30,434 nt of DNA from CAIKZJ01 sp964626015 (GTDB taxonomy: Bacteria > Bacteroidota > Ignavibacteria > Tepidaquicellales > Tepidaquicellaceae), in assembly GCA_964626015.1 (NCBI GenBank), contig CAZVCC010000040.1, forward strand, positions 1 to 30,434. Reading direction: 5' to 3'. The translations under genes were made by a program, and so were the position numbers. The notes beneath the pieces are model-generated. The model saw only the letters and a list, made by a program, of their open reading frames with translations. It was not told where the DNA came from and ran no database searches. Positions 1 through 7,590 of this stretch are shown here, one piece after another (the stretch's first letter is position 1; each line of letters begins with the position of its first letter).

Positions 1-111
1 ATTACAAACCAGAACTTTATGGTTGACCCGCCAAGAACATATATTACAAGGTATAGGTATGATGAAGCGGGAAATAGAACTAGAAAAACAGTTTTCCTTA
101 ATACTGAATAA
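1..111 (+). CDS. C-terminal end of a YD/RHS-repeat-type protein (partial)
   Basis: Frame 1 is open from the first base and ends at TAA 109-111, giving 36 residues. They include RYRYDEAGNRTRKTV, the typical YD-repeat signature (Y-x-Y-D-x-x-G-N-R) of RHS/YD-repeat proteins, usually large secreted or surface proteins. Only the tail is in the window, so the N-terminal architecture and any toxin domain are unknown. The protein stops about 10 residues after the YD motif, so there is no room for a conventional C-terminal toxin or sorting domain after this repeat. A longer 60-codon frame (23-205) overlaps it but has no recognisable content. The identification rests on one short motif. Confidence 0.65.
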   Translation: MTNQNFMVDPPRTYITRYRYDEAGNRTRKTVFLNTE

Positions 112-364
112 CACTCTCCTTCCTTTCTCTATTTTTTTATTACAAAAGTCTTGTTTTTACAGCACTTTTGATTTTATGCTATCTTGCACTCTAATTAGCC
201 TCTAATTAGTCTTAAATTTGTCTTGAATAATCCATTCAAAAAAAATCCCTTCCTATACCTTAAAAAAACCCATACTCTGCTTTATTAAATCCGATTTTAT
301 ATTACAATTGTAACATAAAATATTTAATTTTGTACGAATAATTAAAAACTTTAACTCTACCGCT
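112..364. other. Intergenic region, AT-rich, no gene seen
   Basis: This is 253 bases between the YD-repeat tail and the PDZ-hydrolase gene. It contains a short direct repeat CTCTAATTAG (near 188-208) and a 12-bp perfect palindrome (listed separately). No hairpin with a T-run is visible that would terminate the upstream gene. Confidence 0.5.
302..332 (+). promoter_or_regulatory. Candidate operator palindrome and Bacteroidota-style -7 box
   Basis: TTACAATTGTAA at 302-313 is a perfect 12-bp palindrome 51 bases upstream of the ATG at 365. It is followed at 325-332 by TAATTTTG, which matches the TAnnTTTG -7 element known from Bacteroidota sigma-A promoters. A TTG lies at 308-310, only 14 bases before the -7 box, closer than the usual roughly 19-base spacing. 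The element could be an operator overlapping a promoter. In AT-rich intergenic DNA such matches occur by chance. Confidence 0.25.
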
Positions 365-1717
365 ATGAAAAAATTAGTTTTTATACTTTTAATTACCTTT
401 GTTTCAACTTCTCTCTTTTCTCAGAATATTACGCGCAAAGCACAAATCGGAATCAGAGTTGCTGAAATCAACGACTCAGTTAAAACAGCTTTAAACCTCG
501 TGTCGAAAGATGGTGTGCTCGTCACATCAGTTACTTCGGGCTCTACCTCTGAGGCTGCAGGTTTAAAAGTAAATGATGTCGTACTAAAAGTTAACGATGT
601 AATTACTTATACAGTAAAAGCATACAGGGAGGCGGTTAAGAATATAAGAGAAAATGATAAGGTTAAGTTCAACCTGATTCGTAATTCTCAAACTCTGGTT
701 CTGAATGCAGCTGCTGTCGGAATGCCTTATGAAAAATCAGATAAGTACGATGTCGTTTATGATGAAGTTAAATTTAAAGATGGTTATCTAAGGATTATCG
801 CAACAAAGCCTAAGTCTGCGGGAAAGTTTAAAACTGTTCTGTTTATCCCGGGTTATATGTGCTATTCGCTCGATAATCTCGGAAAACATCCCTACGGTCA
901 GTTTGTAGATAAGCTAAGCGAAAGGGGATATGCAGTCGTTCGTGTCGAAAAATCAGGTATGGGTGACTGTGTAAACACACCCGATTGCTTTGATATAGGT
1001 TACGCAACAGAACTTGAAGGTTTCGAAACAGGATTCCAAAAAATACTTGAATATGATTTTGTTGATAAAGATAACGTATTCATATTTGGTCATTCACTCG
1101 GCGGATATCAGGCTCCCATGATTGATAAGAATAAAGTTGCAAAGGGTGTTATCGTATGCGGAACGGGTCTAAAGACATGGTATGAGTACATTCTCGAAAT
1201 GTTCAGGTTTCAGAATCCTATCATGGGAGTTGACTATGTCGAGAATGAAAAAATCGTAACTAAAATGATTAATATACTTTATGACTACCTTATCATGAAG
1301 AAGCATCCTAAAGATGTTGCGGTTAACGATGAGATTAAATCTATTATGAAAGATTATATGGAGTTCGATGGAGGCGATATGGTTTGGTCGCGTAACTACA
1401 GGTTCTGGCAGGAACTACAAGACCTTAACATGCCGCAGGTATGGAAGGATGTTAAAGCTAATGTTCTTGTGATTCGCGGGGAAGGGGATATAGAAGCCTT
1501 TTCAAACGTTGACCATCAGGATATTGTAAGCATCGTTAATCTATATAATCCCGGAAAAGGAAAATTTCTTCTGATACCTAACATGGATCATGGGTTTGCA
1601 AAATCAAAAACACCCGAAGAAAGCTTTAAAAACAGGACACAACCGGGATACTATGCTAACAATTTTAACGATGCTATCATCGACGAAGTCTCAAACTGGA
1701 TTGAAAGCCTGAAATAA
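365..1717 (+). CDS. Secreted PDZ domain-alpha/beta hydrolase fusion
   Basis: This 450-residue protein starts with a signal peptide (residues 1-20, ending SLFSQ), so it is exported. Residues about 25-118 form a PDZ-like domain with the usual pattern of a conserved core followed by EAAGLKVNDVVLKVNDV. Residues about 125-450 form an alpha/beta hydrolase: the oxyanion-side strand VLFIPGY (158-164), the nucleophile elbow GHSLGG with Ser244, and a C-terminal NMDHGF with His409. Asp375 in RGEGDIEAF is the likely acid. The substrate is unknown; the family includes esterases and peptidases. The gene is preceded by a 253-base intergenic region and ends 3 bases from the convergent M14-like gene, without room for a separate terminator. 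The domain calls are confident, the specific activity is not. Confidence 0.85.
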   Translation: MKKLVFILLITFVSTSLFSQNITRKAQIGIRVAEINDSVKTALNLVSKDGVLVTSVTSGSTSEAAGLKVNDVVLKVNDVITYTVKAYREAVKNIRENDKVKFNLIRNSQTLVLNAAAVGMPYEKSDKYDVVYDEVKFKDGYLRIIATKPKSAGKFKTVLFIPGYMCYSLDNLGKHPYGQFVDKLSERGYAVVRVEKSGMGDCVNTPDCFDIGYATELEGFETGFQKILEYDFVDKDNVFIFGHSLGGYQAPMIDKNKVAKGVIVCGTGLKTWYEYILEMFRFQNPIMGVDYVENEKIVTKMINILYDYLIMKKHPKDVAVNDEIKSIMKDYMEFDGGDMVWSRNYRFWQELQDLNMPQVWKDVKANVLVIRGEGDIEAFSNVDHQDIVSIVNLYNPGKGKFLLIPNMDHGFAKSKTPEESFKNRTQPGYYANNFNDAIIDEVSNWIESLK

Positions 1718-1719
1718 TT

Positions 1720-2508
1720 CTATTTGTCGTAGGTAAACTTTATTCCTGCTTCTTCTATAAATGTAAGAATGCAGATTATCTGATAATTTATTCTTTCTTC
1801 AAGCGGTAGTGTCCTGAGCGTCTCTACCGTGTAAGATGGTATTTTAAGTTTATCTATTATGTTGTCCATGGAATGATTAGCCTTGTACGGAAAGTATTGT
1901 ATTCGAAAACTGTATTCCTGATTATTTATTTGTTTATTTACATTCAGATGACTTCTGATTAAGAAATCCGAGTATGTTTCTGAGTTTGTTATAAACGTCT
2001 GTCCGAACGACTTATCTTTTTGTCTGTTATACCATCTTTCATCAAACTTTGTCCATGCTTCATGAAGATTGATAACATAATCAGGTCTGAATTCATCAAC
2101 AAAATTCATGAAATCATACGCAAGCTTTTCTTCATATATGGTTCCGTTTGGGTCACCCGGGAAAACTTGATTAAGATCAATATTAACGCCTCTAACGTTC
2201 TGCTGGTATGCTGCCATATTCACACGCGGTATAAAACCGACCGTTCCTTCAAGAACATTTATGTACTTCATCACCGTATCGCATGCATAAATCCCCGCAA
2301 CTTCGTCGCCATGTATCCCTGCATCTATCAGTATTTTAGGGTATTCTTTTTCAGTCCTGAGTATGTAATAAGGCGTATTGTACTCCTTATCTTCACCTAT
2401 ATAAGAATCAATAATGAAATGTTCAGTTCTGCTGTTAATTGACGATTGCGCCTGTAAAGTAAACGGCCTTATTGTAATTATTAAAACAAAAAGTAATAAT
2501 CTTTTCAT
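1720..2508 (-). CDS. Exported M14-family zinc carboxypeptidase-like / AstE-AspA-like protein
   Basis: This 262-residue protein has an N-terminal signal peptide (1-21, ending LQAQ). The M14 zinc site is visible: HGDE (His66, Glu69) and INLHE (His149). TVET near 227-230 supplies Glu229, a candidate catalytic general base. A region RGVNIDLNQVFPG at 106-118 corresponds to the substrate-binding DLNR loop, but the family's Arg is Gln114 here. M14 members of this short type hydrolyse peptide or N-acyl-amino-acid bonds; the Arg to Gln change argues against a simple C-terminal carboxypeptidase. It is an isolated gene that converges on the PDZ-hydrolase, with the two stops only 2 bases apart. The fold assignment is good, the substrate unknown. 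Confidence 0.8.
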   Translation of the reverse strand: MKRLLLFVLIITIRPFTLQAQSSINSRTEHFIIDSYIGEDKEYNTPYYILRTEKEYPKILIDAGIHGDEVAGIYACDTVMKYINVLEGTVGFIPRVNMAAYQQNVRGVNIDLNQVFPGDPNGTIYEEKLAYDFMNFVDEFRPDYVINLHEAWTKFDERWYNRQKDKSFGQTFITNSETYSDFLIRSHLNVNKQINNQEYSFRIQYFPYKANHSMDNIIDKLKIPSYTVETLRTLPLEERINYQIICILTFIEEAGIKFTYDK

Positions 2509-2545
2509 GCTTTTTATAACATGATTATATTACAAAAAGTTTAAT

Positions 2546-3121
2546 CTACCTTCTTATTCTTATTGCTCCGGAATATACACACGGAAATAATGCCGCCATT
2601 TTTAAAACATAGCTGACATTCGGCATGTTATCCGTTATTGACCAGTCACGCCAGGCACCGCTTCCACTGAACTTTGTGCTTATTCTCATGCTGCCGTCTG
2701 GACCCGATATACTCCAGTCTGTCCAGCTGTCTTCGCCCGAAAAGACTGTTGATACTCTTAACGTTGTTTTCCCGTCTGTAACATCCCAGTTCTTCCATGC
2801 ATCGTCACCGCTGAATACTGTTCTGATTGTTCCGTTTATTCCGCTGAAGTAAAAGCCCCAGTATTTCCACGCGTCATCACCGCTGAAAACTGTCTCTATT
2901 GTTCCGCTTATATTTGATAAATTTACATTCCATTTCTTCCATCCTTCATCGCCCGAAAAAGTAGTCCTCATTGAACCGCTCCCCTCTGAAGTTTTTACAT
3001 CCCAATCGCGCCATGAGTCATTACCCGAATATTTTGCAGATATTGATTTATATTCAATATTTTGTGCGGCTGCGAATTGTGTTAATAAACTGATTATAAT
3101 CAGTATGATATTCCTATTCAT
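2546..3121 (-). CDS. Secreted protein of six exact 24-residue FSG..W..W repeats
   Basis: I place the start at ATG 3121, because a signal peptide begins there (residues 1-20, ending FAAAQ). An in-frame ATG 18 codons upstream (3175) would put a charged segment before it. The mature part is almost entirely six tandem repeats, each with [FY]SG-x3-W-x2-W-x-[VIF]. The Trp pairs lie at residues 37/40, 61/64, 85/88, 109/112, 133/136 and 157/160, an exact 24-residue period without a single insertion. Each unit ends in a short strand-like segment such as TIRTV or MRIST, suggesting a regular beta structure with stacked Trp pairs. A short tail (MAALFPCVYSGAIRIRR) follows. I do not recognise a named family, and no catalytic motif is visible. 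Its role is unknown; an adhesive or structural envelope protein would fit. Confidence 0.75.
   Translation of the reverse strand: MNRNIILIIISLLTQFAAAQNIEYKSISAKYSGNDSWRDWDVKTSEGSGSMRTTFSGDEGWKKWNVNLSNISGTIETVFSGDDAWKYWGFYFSGINGTIRTVFSGDDAWKNWDVTDGKTTLRVSTVFSGEDSWTDWSISGPDGSMRISTKFSGSGAWRDWSITDNMPNVSYVLKMAALFPCVYSGAIRIRR
2600..3031 (-). repeat. Six tandem 72-bp coding repeats
   Basis: Residues 31-174 of the repeat protein are six units of exactly 24 codons. The core YSG/FSG-x3-W-x2-W is retained in every unit, while the remaining positions vary. The central units (FSGDDAWKYW and FSGDDAWKNW) are the most alike, suggesting later duplication in the middle of the array. Confidence 0.85.
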
Positions 3122-3238
3122 TATTATTTGCTTTATATATTTTCTAACTGTTTTATCAATTCTAATGTTCCGCATTTATTCTCCCATTTACATTGAAAGA
3201 AAAAATCTAAACCCTTAATTTACATGGATATACTATAA

Positions 3239-4114
3239 ATGAACGATAAATTAACAATCATAATACCGTTTTATAACGAAGAAACTGCATTGAAGGTATT
3301 AATTCCTTCTTTGATTCAGTTTTCAGTCATAAATAAATGTAAGATTATTCTGGTTAATGATGGTTCTGATGACAATTCAGAATCTGTCATTAAATCATTT
3401 AATTTTAGTGATGATTTCAAATTTATTAGGCACAAAATGAATCGTGGTTACGGTGCTGCTCTGAAATCTGGTATCGAGAAATGCGAGACAGAATACGTTA
3501 TTACTTTCGATGCAGACGGACAGCATTCACTCGATGATGTTATTGTCCTCTACAATAAAATCATTTCAGAGGATGCCGACTTGGTAATAGGTTCACGTAT
3601 TAACAATGATAATACTGAAAAAACCAAGAGGTTCGGGAAGTTTATAATAAGAAATCTTTCCAAAATTTTAATTCAGAACAAAATTACTGACCTAAATGCT
3701 GGTATGAAAATTATGAGGACAAATCTTGCAAAGAAATATATTCGTATTTGTCCTGATACATTCTCTTTCAGCGATGTTATAACCTTGATTTTCATATCCG
3801 AAAAGAATGAAGTTCTTGAAGTACCTGTAAAAGTTCTTCCGCGTGTAAACGGTAAGAGTAAAATCACAATAAATACTGCTTTTGATACTGTTATGGAGAT
3901 TATTAATATTACAGTTCTTTTTAATCCCTTGAGAGTTTTCCTGCCGTTATCTTTAATGTTTCTCCTTCTTGGAATAATCTGGTCATTTAAAATAGTACTT
4001 GATGGTAAAGGCGTAAGCGTAGGCGGTAGTCTGTTAATAGTGATGGGTATTCTTAGTCTTTTAATGGGGCTTATCGCTGAGCAGCTGTCATTTATTAAAA
4101 AAAGATTGATGTAG
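3239..4114 (+). CDS. Family 2 glycosyltransferase, dolichyl-phosphate-sugar synthase type
   Basis: This is a 291-residue GT-A enzyme. Residues 1-220 carry the GT2 motifs: IIIPFYNEE near the N-terminus, VNDGSDD (Asp41) for nucleotide-sugar binding, and the DXD-like TFDADGQHS (Asp91, Asp93) for metal binding. Two hydrophobic segments at about 228-252 and 260-282 anchor it to the membrane. This layout matches polyprenyl-phosphate mannose/glucose synthases, which transfer a sugar from a nucleotide donor to a lipid carrier on the cytoplasmic face. One base separates it from the next gene, a GT-C membrane glycosyltransferase that would use such a lipid-linked sugar, so the two probably act in sequence on an envelope glycan or glycoprotein. 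The sugar is unknown. Confidence 0.88.
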   Translation: MNDKLTIIIPFYNEETALKVLIPSLIQFSVINKCKIILVNDGSDDNSESVIKSFNFSDDFKFIRHKMNRGYGAALKSGIEKCETEYVITFDADGQHSLDDVIVLYNKIISEDADLVIGSRINNDNTEKTKRFGKFIIRNLSKILIQNKITDLNAGMKIMRTNLAKKYIRICPDTFSFSDVITLIFISEKNEVLEVPVKVLPRVNGKSKITINTAFDTVMEIINITVLFNPLRVFLPLSLMFLLLGIIWSFKIVLDGKGVSVGGSLLIVMGILSLLMGLIAEQLSFIKKRLM

Positions 4115-4115
4115 A

Positions 4116-5411
4116 ATGGGGAAACTTTCCTTGCGTAATTGGCTCTTTATAATTTTCTTCCTTGCATTCTCTTTCCGGATGATATACATGCTCGTTCCGC
4201 ACGTTAATTACTTTAATGATAAGCTTCCTGTGAAGTTCCTTGCTGAAGAACAAATTTCTGACGATAGAACTTATACTCAGCTTGCTTATGGTGTATTAAA
4301 GTATGGTTATCCTGCTAAGAAGGATCAGTTCAGTATGTATGCAGGATTTTTGTACCCTTATATTGTTGCAATAAATCTATCATTTTCAAACAACTATATT
4401 TACCTTTTTATTTTTCAGATTATTCTTGCATCATTTACATCTGTTCTTATTTCTCTTATCGCTTACCGATTAACAAACAGCTCGAATGTTGCCGTCCTCG
4501 CTGGTTTGCTCTATGCATTATACTATCCCAATTTTATCTTTCCTGCTCGGGTTCTGACAGAAACCTCGTTCACTTTTCTTATAGTACTCGGTTTCTTCTT
4601 TTTACAGAAAGGAATCAGTGAGAAAAGAGTCTCGCAATTGTTCGTTTTCGGTGCTTTGCTGTCAGTAGCAGCCTTGATGAAGTCCATGTTGTTCTATGTT
4701 TTCTTCTTTGTATATTTTTACCTTGTTTTCAGGGCATTCGTAAAAAAAGACGTGAGTAAATATGTTACAGCTTTAATTCTTTTATTCTTCATAATTCAGT
4801 CTCCTTATTACATAGTTTCTTATCTGAATACTAATAAACTTATTGTGGGGTCATCAAACGGTTGGTATATGATTCTAACTGGTACCTATCTGCCCCTAAA
4901 AGGTGATGAACCAAAAGACCCTGAATATGACATCTTCCCCGACCATCCCGTCGGAAAAGTTTATAAACTGGAACTCGAACAAGGCTGGAACGAATTTCAA
5001 ATGGACTCTGCTTTTTCAGCTCTCGGTAAAAAGCAGCTCATTGATAATTTCACCAATCGACCGTTTGAATCGATTGAGGTTATGTTCATTCAGCTTTCGA
5101 GGTTCTGGTTTCATATGCCTTACTATATACGCCCGATACCCGGAAAAGGAACAATCGTTGCCGCTGTTTATAAACTCATACTGACTGTGTTTATGTTTAT
5201 CGGATTTTATTGGTTTGCTCTGAAAAAGAAAGATAACTTTTCACAGATTACATTTTTCTTCTTGATTATTTACTCCGGTCTTCACATGCTCGTCTTTTCT
5301 TCACTGCGGTACTCTGCTCCGCTTGTACCCTTTATGATTCTTTTTGCTGCTATGGGAATCTATTATTCTAACGTTCTGAAGGGTCTCGGATTTTTCAAAA
5401 CAAATGATTAA
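4116..5411 (+). CDS. Polytopic GT-C glycosyltransferase (ArnT/PMT-like, GT39/GT83 type)
   Basis: This is a 431-residue integral membrane protein with many hydrophobic helices (first at about 8-27). After the first helix comes an extracytoplasmic loop with acidic residues in SDDRTYTQLAYG (Asp49, Asp50), where GT-C enzymes such as ArnT and protein mannosyltransferases keep the catalytic acid. A soluble segment at about 245-315 separates the early helices from the C-terminal helices. GT-C enzymes transfer a sugar from a polyprenyl-phosphate donor on the outer face of the membrane. The ATG at 4116 lies one base after the stop of the GT2 gene, so the two are translationally coupled and probably form a donor-synthase/transferase pair. 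The acceptor is unknown. Confidence 0.8.
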   Translation: MGKLSLRNWLFIIFFLAFSFRMIYMLVPHVNYFNDKLPVKFLAEEQISDDRTYTQLAYGVLKYGYPAKKDQFSMYAGFLYPYIVAINLSFSNNYIYLFIFQIILASFTSVLISLIAYRLTNSSNVAVLAGLLYALYYPNFIFPARVLTETSFTFLIVLGFFFLQKGISEKRVSQLFVFGALLSVAALMKSMLFYVFFFVYFYLVFRAFVKKDVSKYVTALILLFFIIQSPYYIVSYLNTNKLIVGSSNGWYMILTGTYLPLKGDEPKDPEYDIFPDHPVGKVYKLELEQGWNEFQMDSAFSALGKKQLIDNFTNRPFESIEVMFIQLSRFWFHMPYYIRPIPGKGTIVAAVYKLILTVFMFIGFYWFALKKKDNFSQITFFFLIIYSGLHMLVFSSLRYSAPLVPFMILFAAMGIYYSNVLKGLGFFKTND

Positions 5412-5473
5412 CAAAGCTATTGTTTTAATATTATAAATATTATATTTTAACACTTAATCAAACTGTATTAAAA

Positions 5474-5719
5474 ATGGGAATAGCAGGTTTAATTATTGGT
5501 GTTTTTTCAATCATTGGCTTTTTTATAGGCTTAATACCTTTTCTGGGTTGGTTTAACTGGTTCAACATTCCATTAGCCTTACTCGGTCTTGTTATCAGTA
5601 TTATTGGGGCTGCTACAAGCGATAACTCAAAAGGACCGGCTATCACGGGTATGATTCTATGCGGTATTGCATTGTTTGTGGGTGCATTCAGGCTCATGCT
5701 TGGTGGTGGCTTAATTTAA
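5474..5719 (+). CDS. Small three-helix membrane protein (DUF4190-like)
   Basis: This 81-residue protein is almost entirely hydrophobic: segments at about 1-25, 30-48 and 55-78, joined by short polar turns such as TSDNSKGP. Gly-rich helices and a loop of this type resemble the small DUF4190 membrane proteins, whose function is not established. The start ATG follows the glycosyltransferase gene by 62 bases. The opposite strand has a frame of similar length, but it reads as a Pro/Ile-rich mirror of this one and has no features of its own. Confidence 0.6.
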   Translation: MGIAGLIIGVFSIIGFFIGLIPFLGWFNWFNIPLALLGLVISIIGAATSDNSKGPAITGMILCGIALFVGAFRLMLGGGLI

Positions 5720-5779
5720 TCTTATTTATTTAATTCTATTCAGGCTTGTTGTTTAGATTTTATTTAATTTAATTGAAGT

Positions 5780-6187
5780 ATGGCAAGAAAATCAAATTTC
5801 AGATTATTCATTAGTCTCCTTTTTGTATTGGGACTTATGGCACTCGTTTACTGGCTTATTAATAATAATATACTGGAATTCTTATCCGGAGATTCTGCTG
5901 ACGATATTGAACTCGGCAAGGGTTATCAGTATAAGTTTGCCTACACGGGTAATGGTGATATGACAAATATAATAAGCCTTAACAGGGGTAGCTCACTGTT
6001 TGAATTCTACCATGAAGGACGCGGTGATTTTTACGTCGATGTTAAATATGCTGACGGGAGACTTCTGAAAGTTCTCGCTCAGACTAAAGGTGACTATCGT
6101 GGGAAAATGGAAGTAGAAGTTCCCGAAACTGATGCTTACACCATCAACATCAAAACCACTGGTAAGTGGGGTCTCGATTTTAAATAA
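5780..6187 (+). CDS. Membrane-anchored hypothetical protein
   Basis: This 135-residue protein has one N-terminal membrane segment (about 7-27) and a predicted extracytoplasmic part. The sequence after residue 45 alternates hydrophobic and polar residues in short strands (YQYKFAYTGNGDMTNIISL and FYVDVKYADGRLLKVLAQ), suggesting a small beta-sandwich. The ending KTTGKWGLDFK resembles the close of a pre-peptidase C-like beta domain, but this is only an impression. It follows the small membrane protein by 60 bases on the same strand and converges on the TPR lipoprotein gene. No catalytic motif is visible and the function is unknown. Confidence 0.6.
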   Translation: MARKSNFRLFISLLFVLGLMALVYWLINNNILEFLSGDSADDIELGKGYQYKFAYTGNGDMTNIISLNRGSSLFEFYHEGRGDFYVDVKYADGRLLKVLAQTKGDYRGKMEVEVPETDAYTINIKTTGKWGLDFK

Positions 6188-6190
6188 TTA

Positions 6191-6949
6191 CTATTTATAC
6201 GTATAATTAAGGTAATCTATCTTTTTATCGAGCTCATCCTTATATTGAGGGTTCAACTGTGTTGCTTTCACGAAGTCCTCTATCGCCTCGTCATATTTCG
6301 CTACTCTTTCAAAAGCTGCTCCTCTGTTATAGTATGCTTTAGCAAGTTTCGGATCTTTTACTATTACTGTATCATATTCCTTTATTGCTTGCCATGTTTC
6401 ATTCAAAGCATCGTAAACAACTCCCTTGTTGAAATTAGCTATCGTATCGTCTGGCTTTAAGAATAAAACCATCTGATAATCCCATAAAGCTCTGTTGTAA
6501 TCTTTCAATCTCTCGTGTGCTGTTCCTCTGTTCTGGTATGCTGAGTGATTATAAGGATTGAGTTGAATATATCTGTCGTAATCTTTGATAGCCTCTCTGT
6601 ATTTATGTATGTTCTGCAAATGGTTTGCTCTGTCAAGGTATGGTCCCGGATTCATACTGTCAGCTGCAATAAGCAGGTTTAATTCTTCAAATGCCTTCAG
6701 GTTCTGAACCTTGTAAGCACTGTCTCTCGGTATAGAATATCCCATATGAAAACTTTCTATAGTGTCTCTATAATCAAAATATCCTTTCCCGTAAATATCC
6801 GTACTGTCCCTTACAGGTCTCCTTACGTCTATTTCCTGTTTGTCCTGAACTATATTCTCGGTTTGTTTTTTCTTGCTGCACGAATAAACCGTCAGCATAA
6901 TTGCAGTAATTACTATCCCCAGTAATAAAGCCTTTGAAATGTTTGGCAT
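6191..6949 (-). CDS. TPR-repeat lipoprotein
   Basis: This is a 252-residue protein. A hydrophobic leader ends in VYSC (Cys24), followed by charged residues, consistent with a lipoprotein signal. Residues 101-236 are four tetratricopeptide repeats of exactly 34 residues (starting at about 101, 135, 169 and 203), recognisable by the pattern Y-x2-R-G/A and A-I-x-D-Y/F. TPRs form a helical scaffold for protein-protein contacts, so this is probably a periplasmic or envelope scaffold. An AAGGGG Shine-Dalgarno (6955-6960) sits 5 bases before the ATG at 6949. The gene ends 3 bases from the convergent gene at 6187. The partner is unknown. Confidence 0.85.
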   Translation of the reverse strand: MPNISKALLLGIVITAIMLTVYSCSKKKQTENIVQDKQEIDVRRPVRDSTDIYGKGYFDYRDTIESFHMGYSIPRDSAYKVQNLKAFEELNLLIAADSMNPGPYLDRANHLQNIHKYREAIKDYDRYIQLNPYNHSAYQNRGTAHERLKDYNRALWDYQMVLFLKPDDTIANFNKGVVYDALNETWQAIKEYDTVIVKDPKLAKAYYNRGAAFERVAKYDEAIEDFVKATQLNPQYKDELDKKIDYLNYTYK

Positions 6950-6988
6950 TTTTTCCCCTTTAAATTTTTACTTGCTTACCGTTGTAAA

Positions 6989-7513
6989 CTAAAGATAATT
7001 CTCTTTTAAAAAATTGATGTGATATATTTCGTGTCCTGTCAGTAAGTATATTATTGCTCTTACTGTTATTTCATTGTCGTTAGCCACTCCCTTTTCCATC
7101 ATTGTCAATTTATCAAAACTTCTGAAAAGATTAATATTTGCAGCACGAAGAAAAAGCCTTTCATCAACAATATCTTTCAATGTTCTGTTGAAAAAGTTTG
7201 CATTCTTAACGTAATCATCCTGCTCAAAACCTGGTAAAGGCTGAGTGTCTCCTCTGGCTATCCTTAGTGCTCTTGAACTGAATATCCTTTCTGTGTCAGA
7301 TAGATGCCCCACAATATCCTTTATTGTCCATTTGCCGAATGCGTATGTGTGGTCGCCAAGTTCTTCAGGTATGTTCGATAAAAACTCGTGCGTTATCGCC
7401 GATTGTTTCTCAAAGGTCTCAAGTATATGGCCTTCTGGAACAAGGTCAACATAATGCGTATAATGACCCGGATATTCCTCGGGTGATGGTTTTTGATTAA
7501 ATACTATATCCAT
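6989..7513 (-). CDS. DinB/YfiT-like putative metal-dependent protein
   Basis: This 174-residue protein has the DinB four-helix fold signature: His70 in GHLSDTER and a C-terminal HEIYH (His161, His165), which together make the three-His metal site of the family. DinB-superfamily proteins include metal-dependent thiol S-transferases (bacillithiol, mycothiol) and many members of unknown function. The start is ATG 7513. The gene lies upstream of the TPR lipoprotein gene on the same strand, with a 39-base gap, and may share a transcript. The substrate is unknown. Confidence 0.85.
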   Translation of the reverse strand: MDIVFNQKPSPEEYPGHYTHYVDLVPEGHILETFEKQSAITHEFLSNIPEELGDHTYAFGKWTIKDIVGHLSDTERIFSSRALRIARGDTQPLPGFEQDDYVKNANFFNRTLKDIVDERLFLRAANINLFRSFDKLTMMEKGVANDNEITVRAIIYLLTGHEIYHINFLKENYL

Positions 7514-7590
7514 TCAGTAATATAATTACTTTATTTATTAAATAAAATATATCAATAAAATCTGTCTTTCAATGTATTTTTATGTATACC

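Noticed and set aside
23..205. 60-codon open frame at the left edge
   Set aside because: It overlaps the frame-1 YD-repeat tail, which has a recognisable motif; the remainder is hydrophobic AT-rich translation with no features.
3122..3175. Upstream start of the 24-residue repeat protein
   Set aside because: It would place 18 charged residues before the signal peptide; ATG 3121 directly begins it.
5458..5697. Antisense open frame opposite the small membrane protein
   Set aside because: It is a Pro/Ile-rich mirror of the plus-strand gene with no features of its own.
6195..6206. 12-bp palindrome TTATACGTATAA at the end of the TPR gene
   Set aside because: It lies inside codons of the TPR protein C-terminus, has no T-run, and short AT-rich palindromes are expected by chance.
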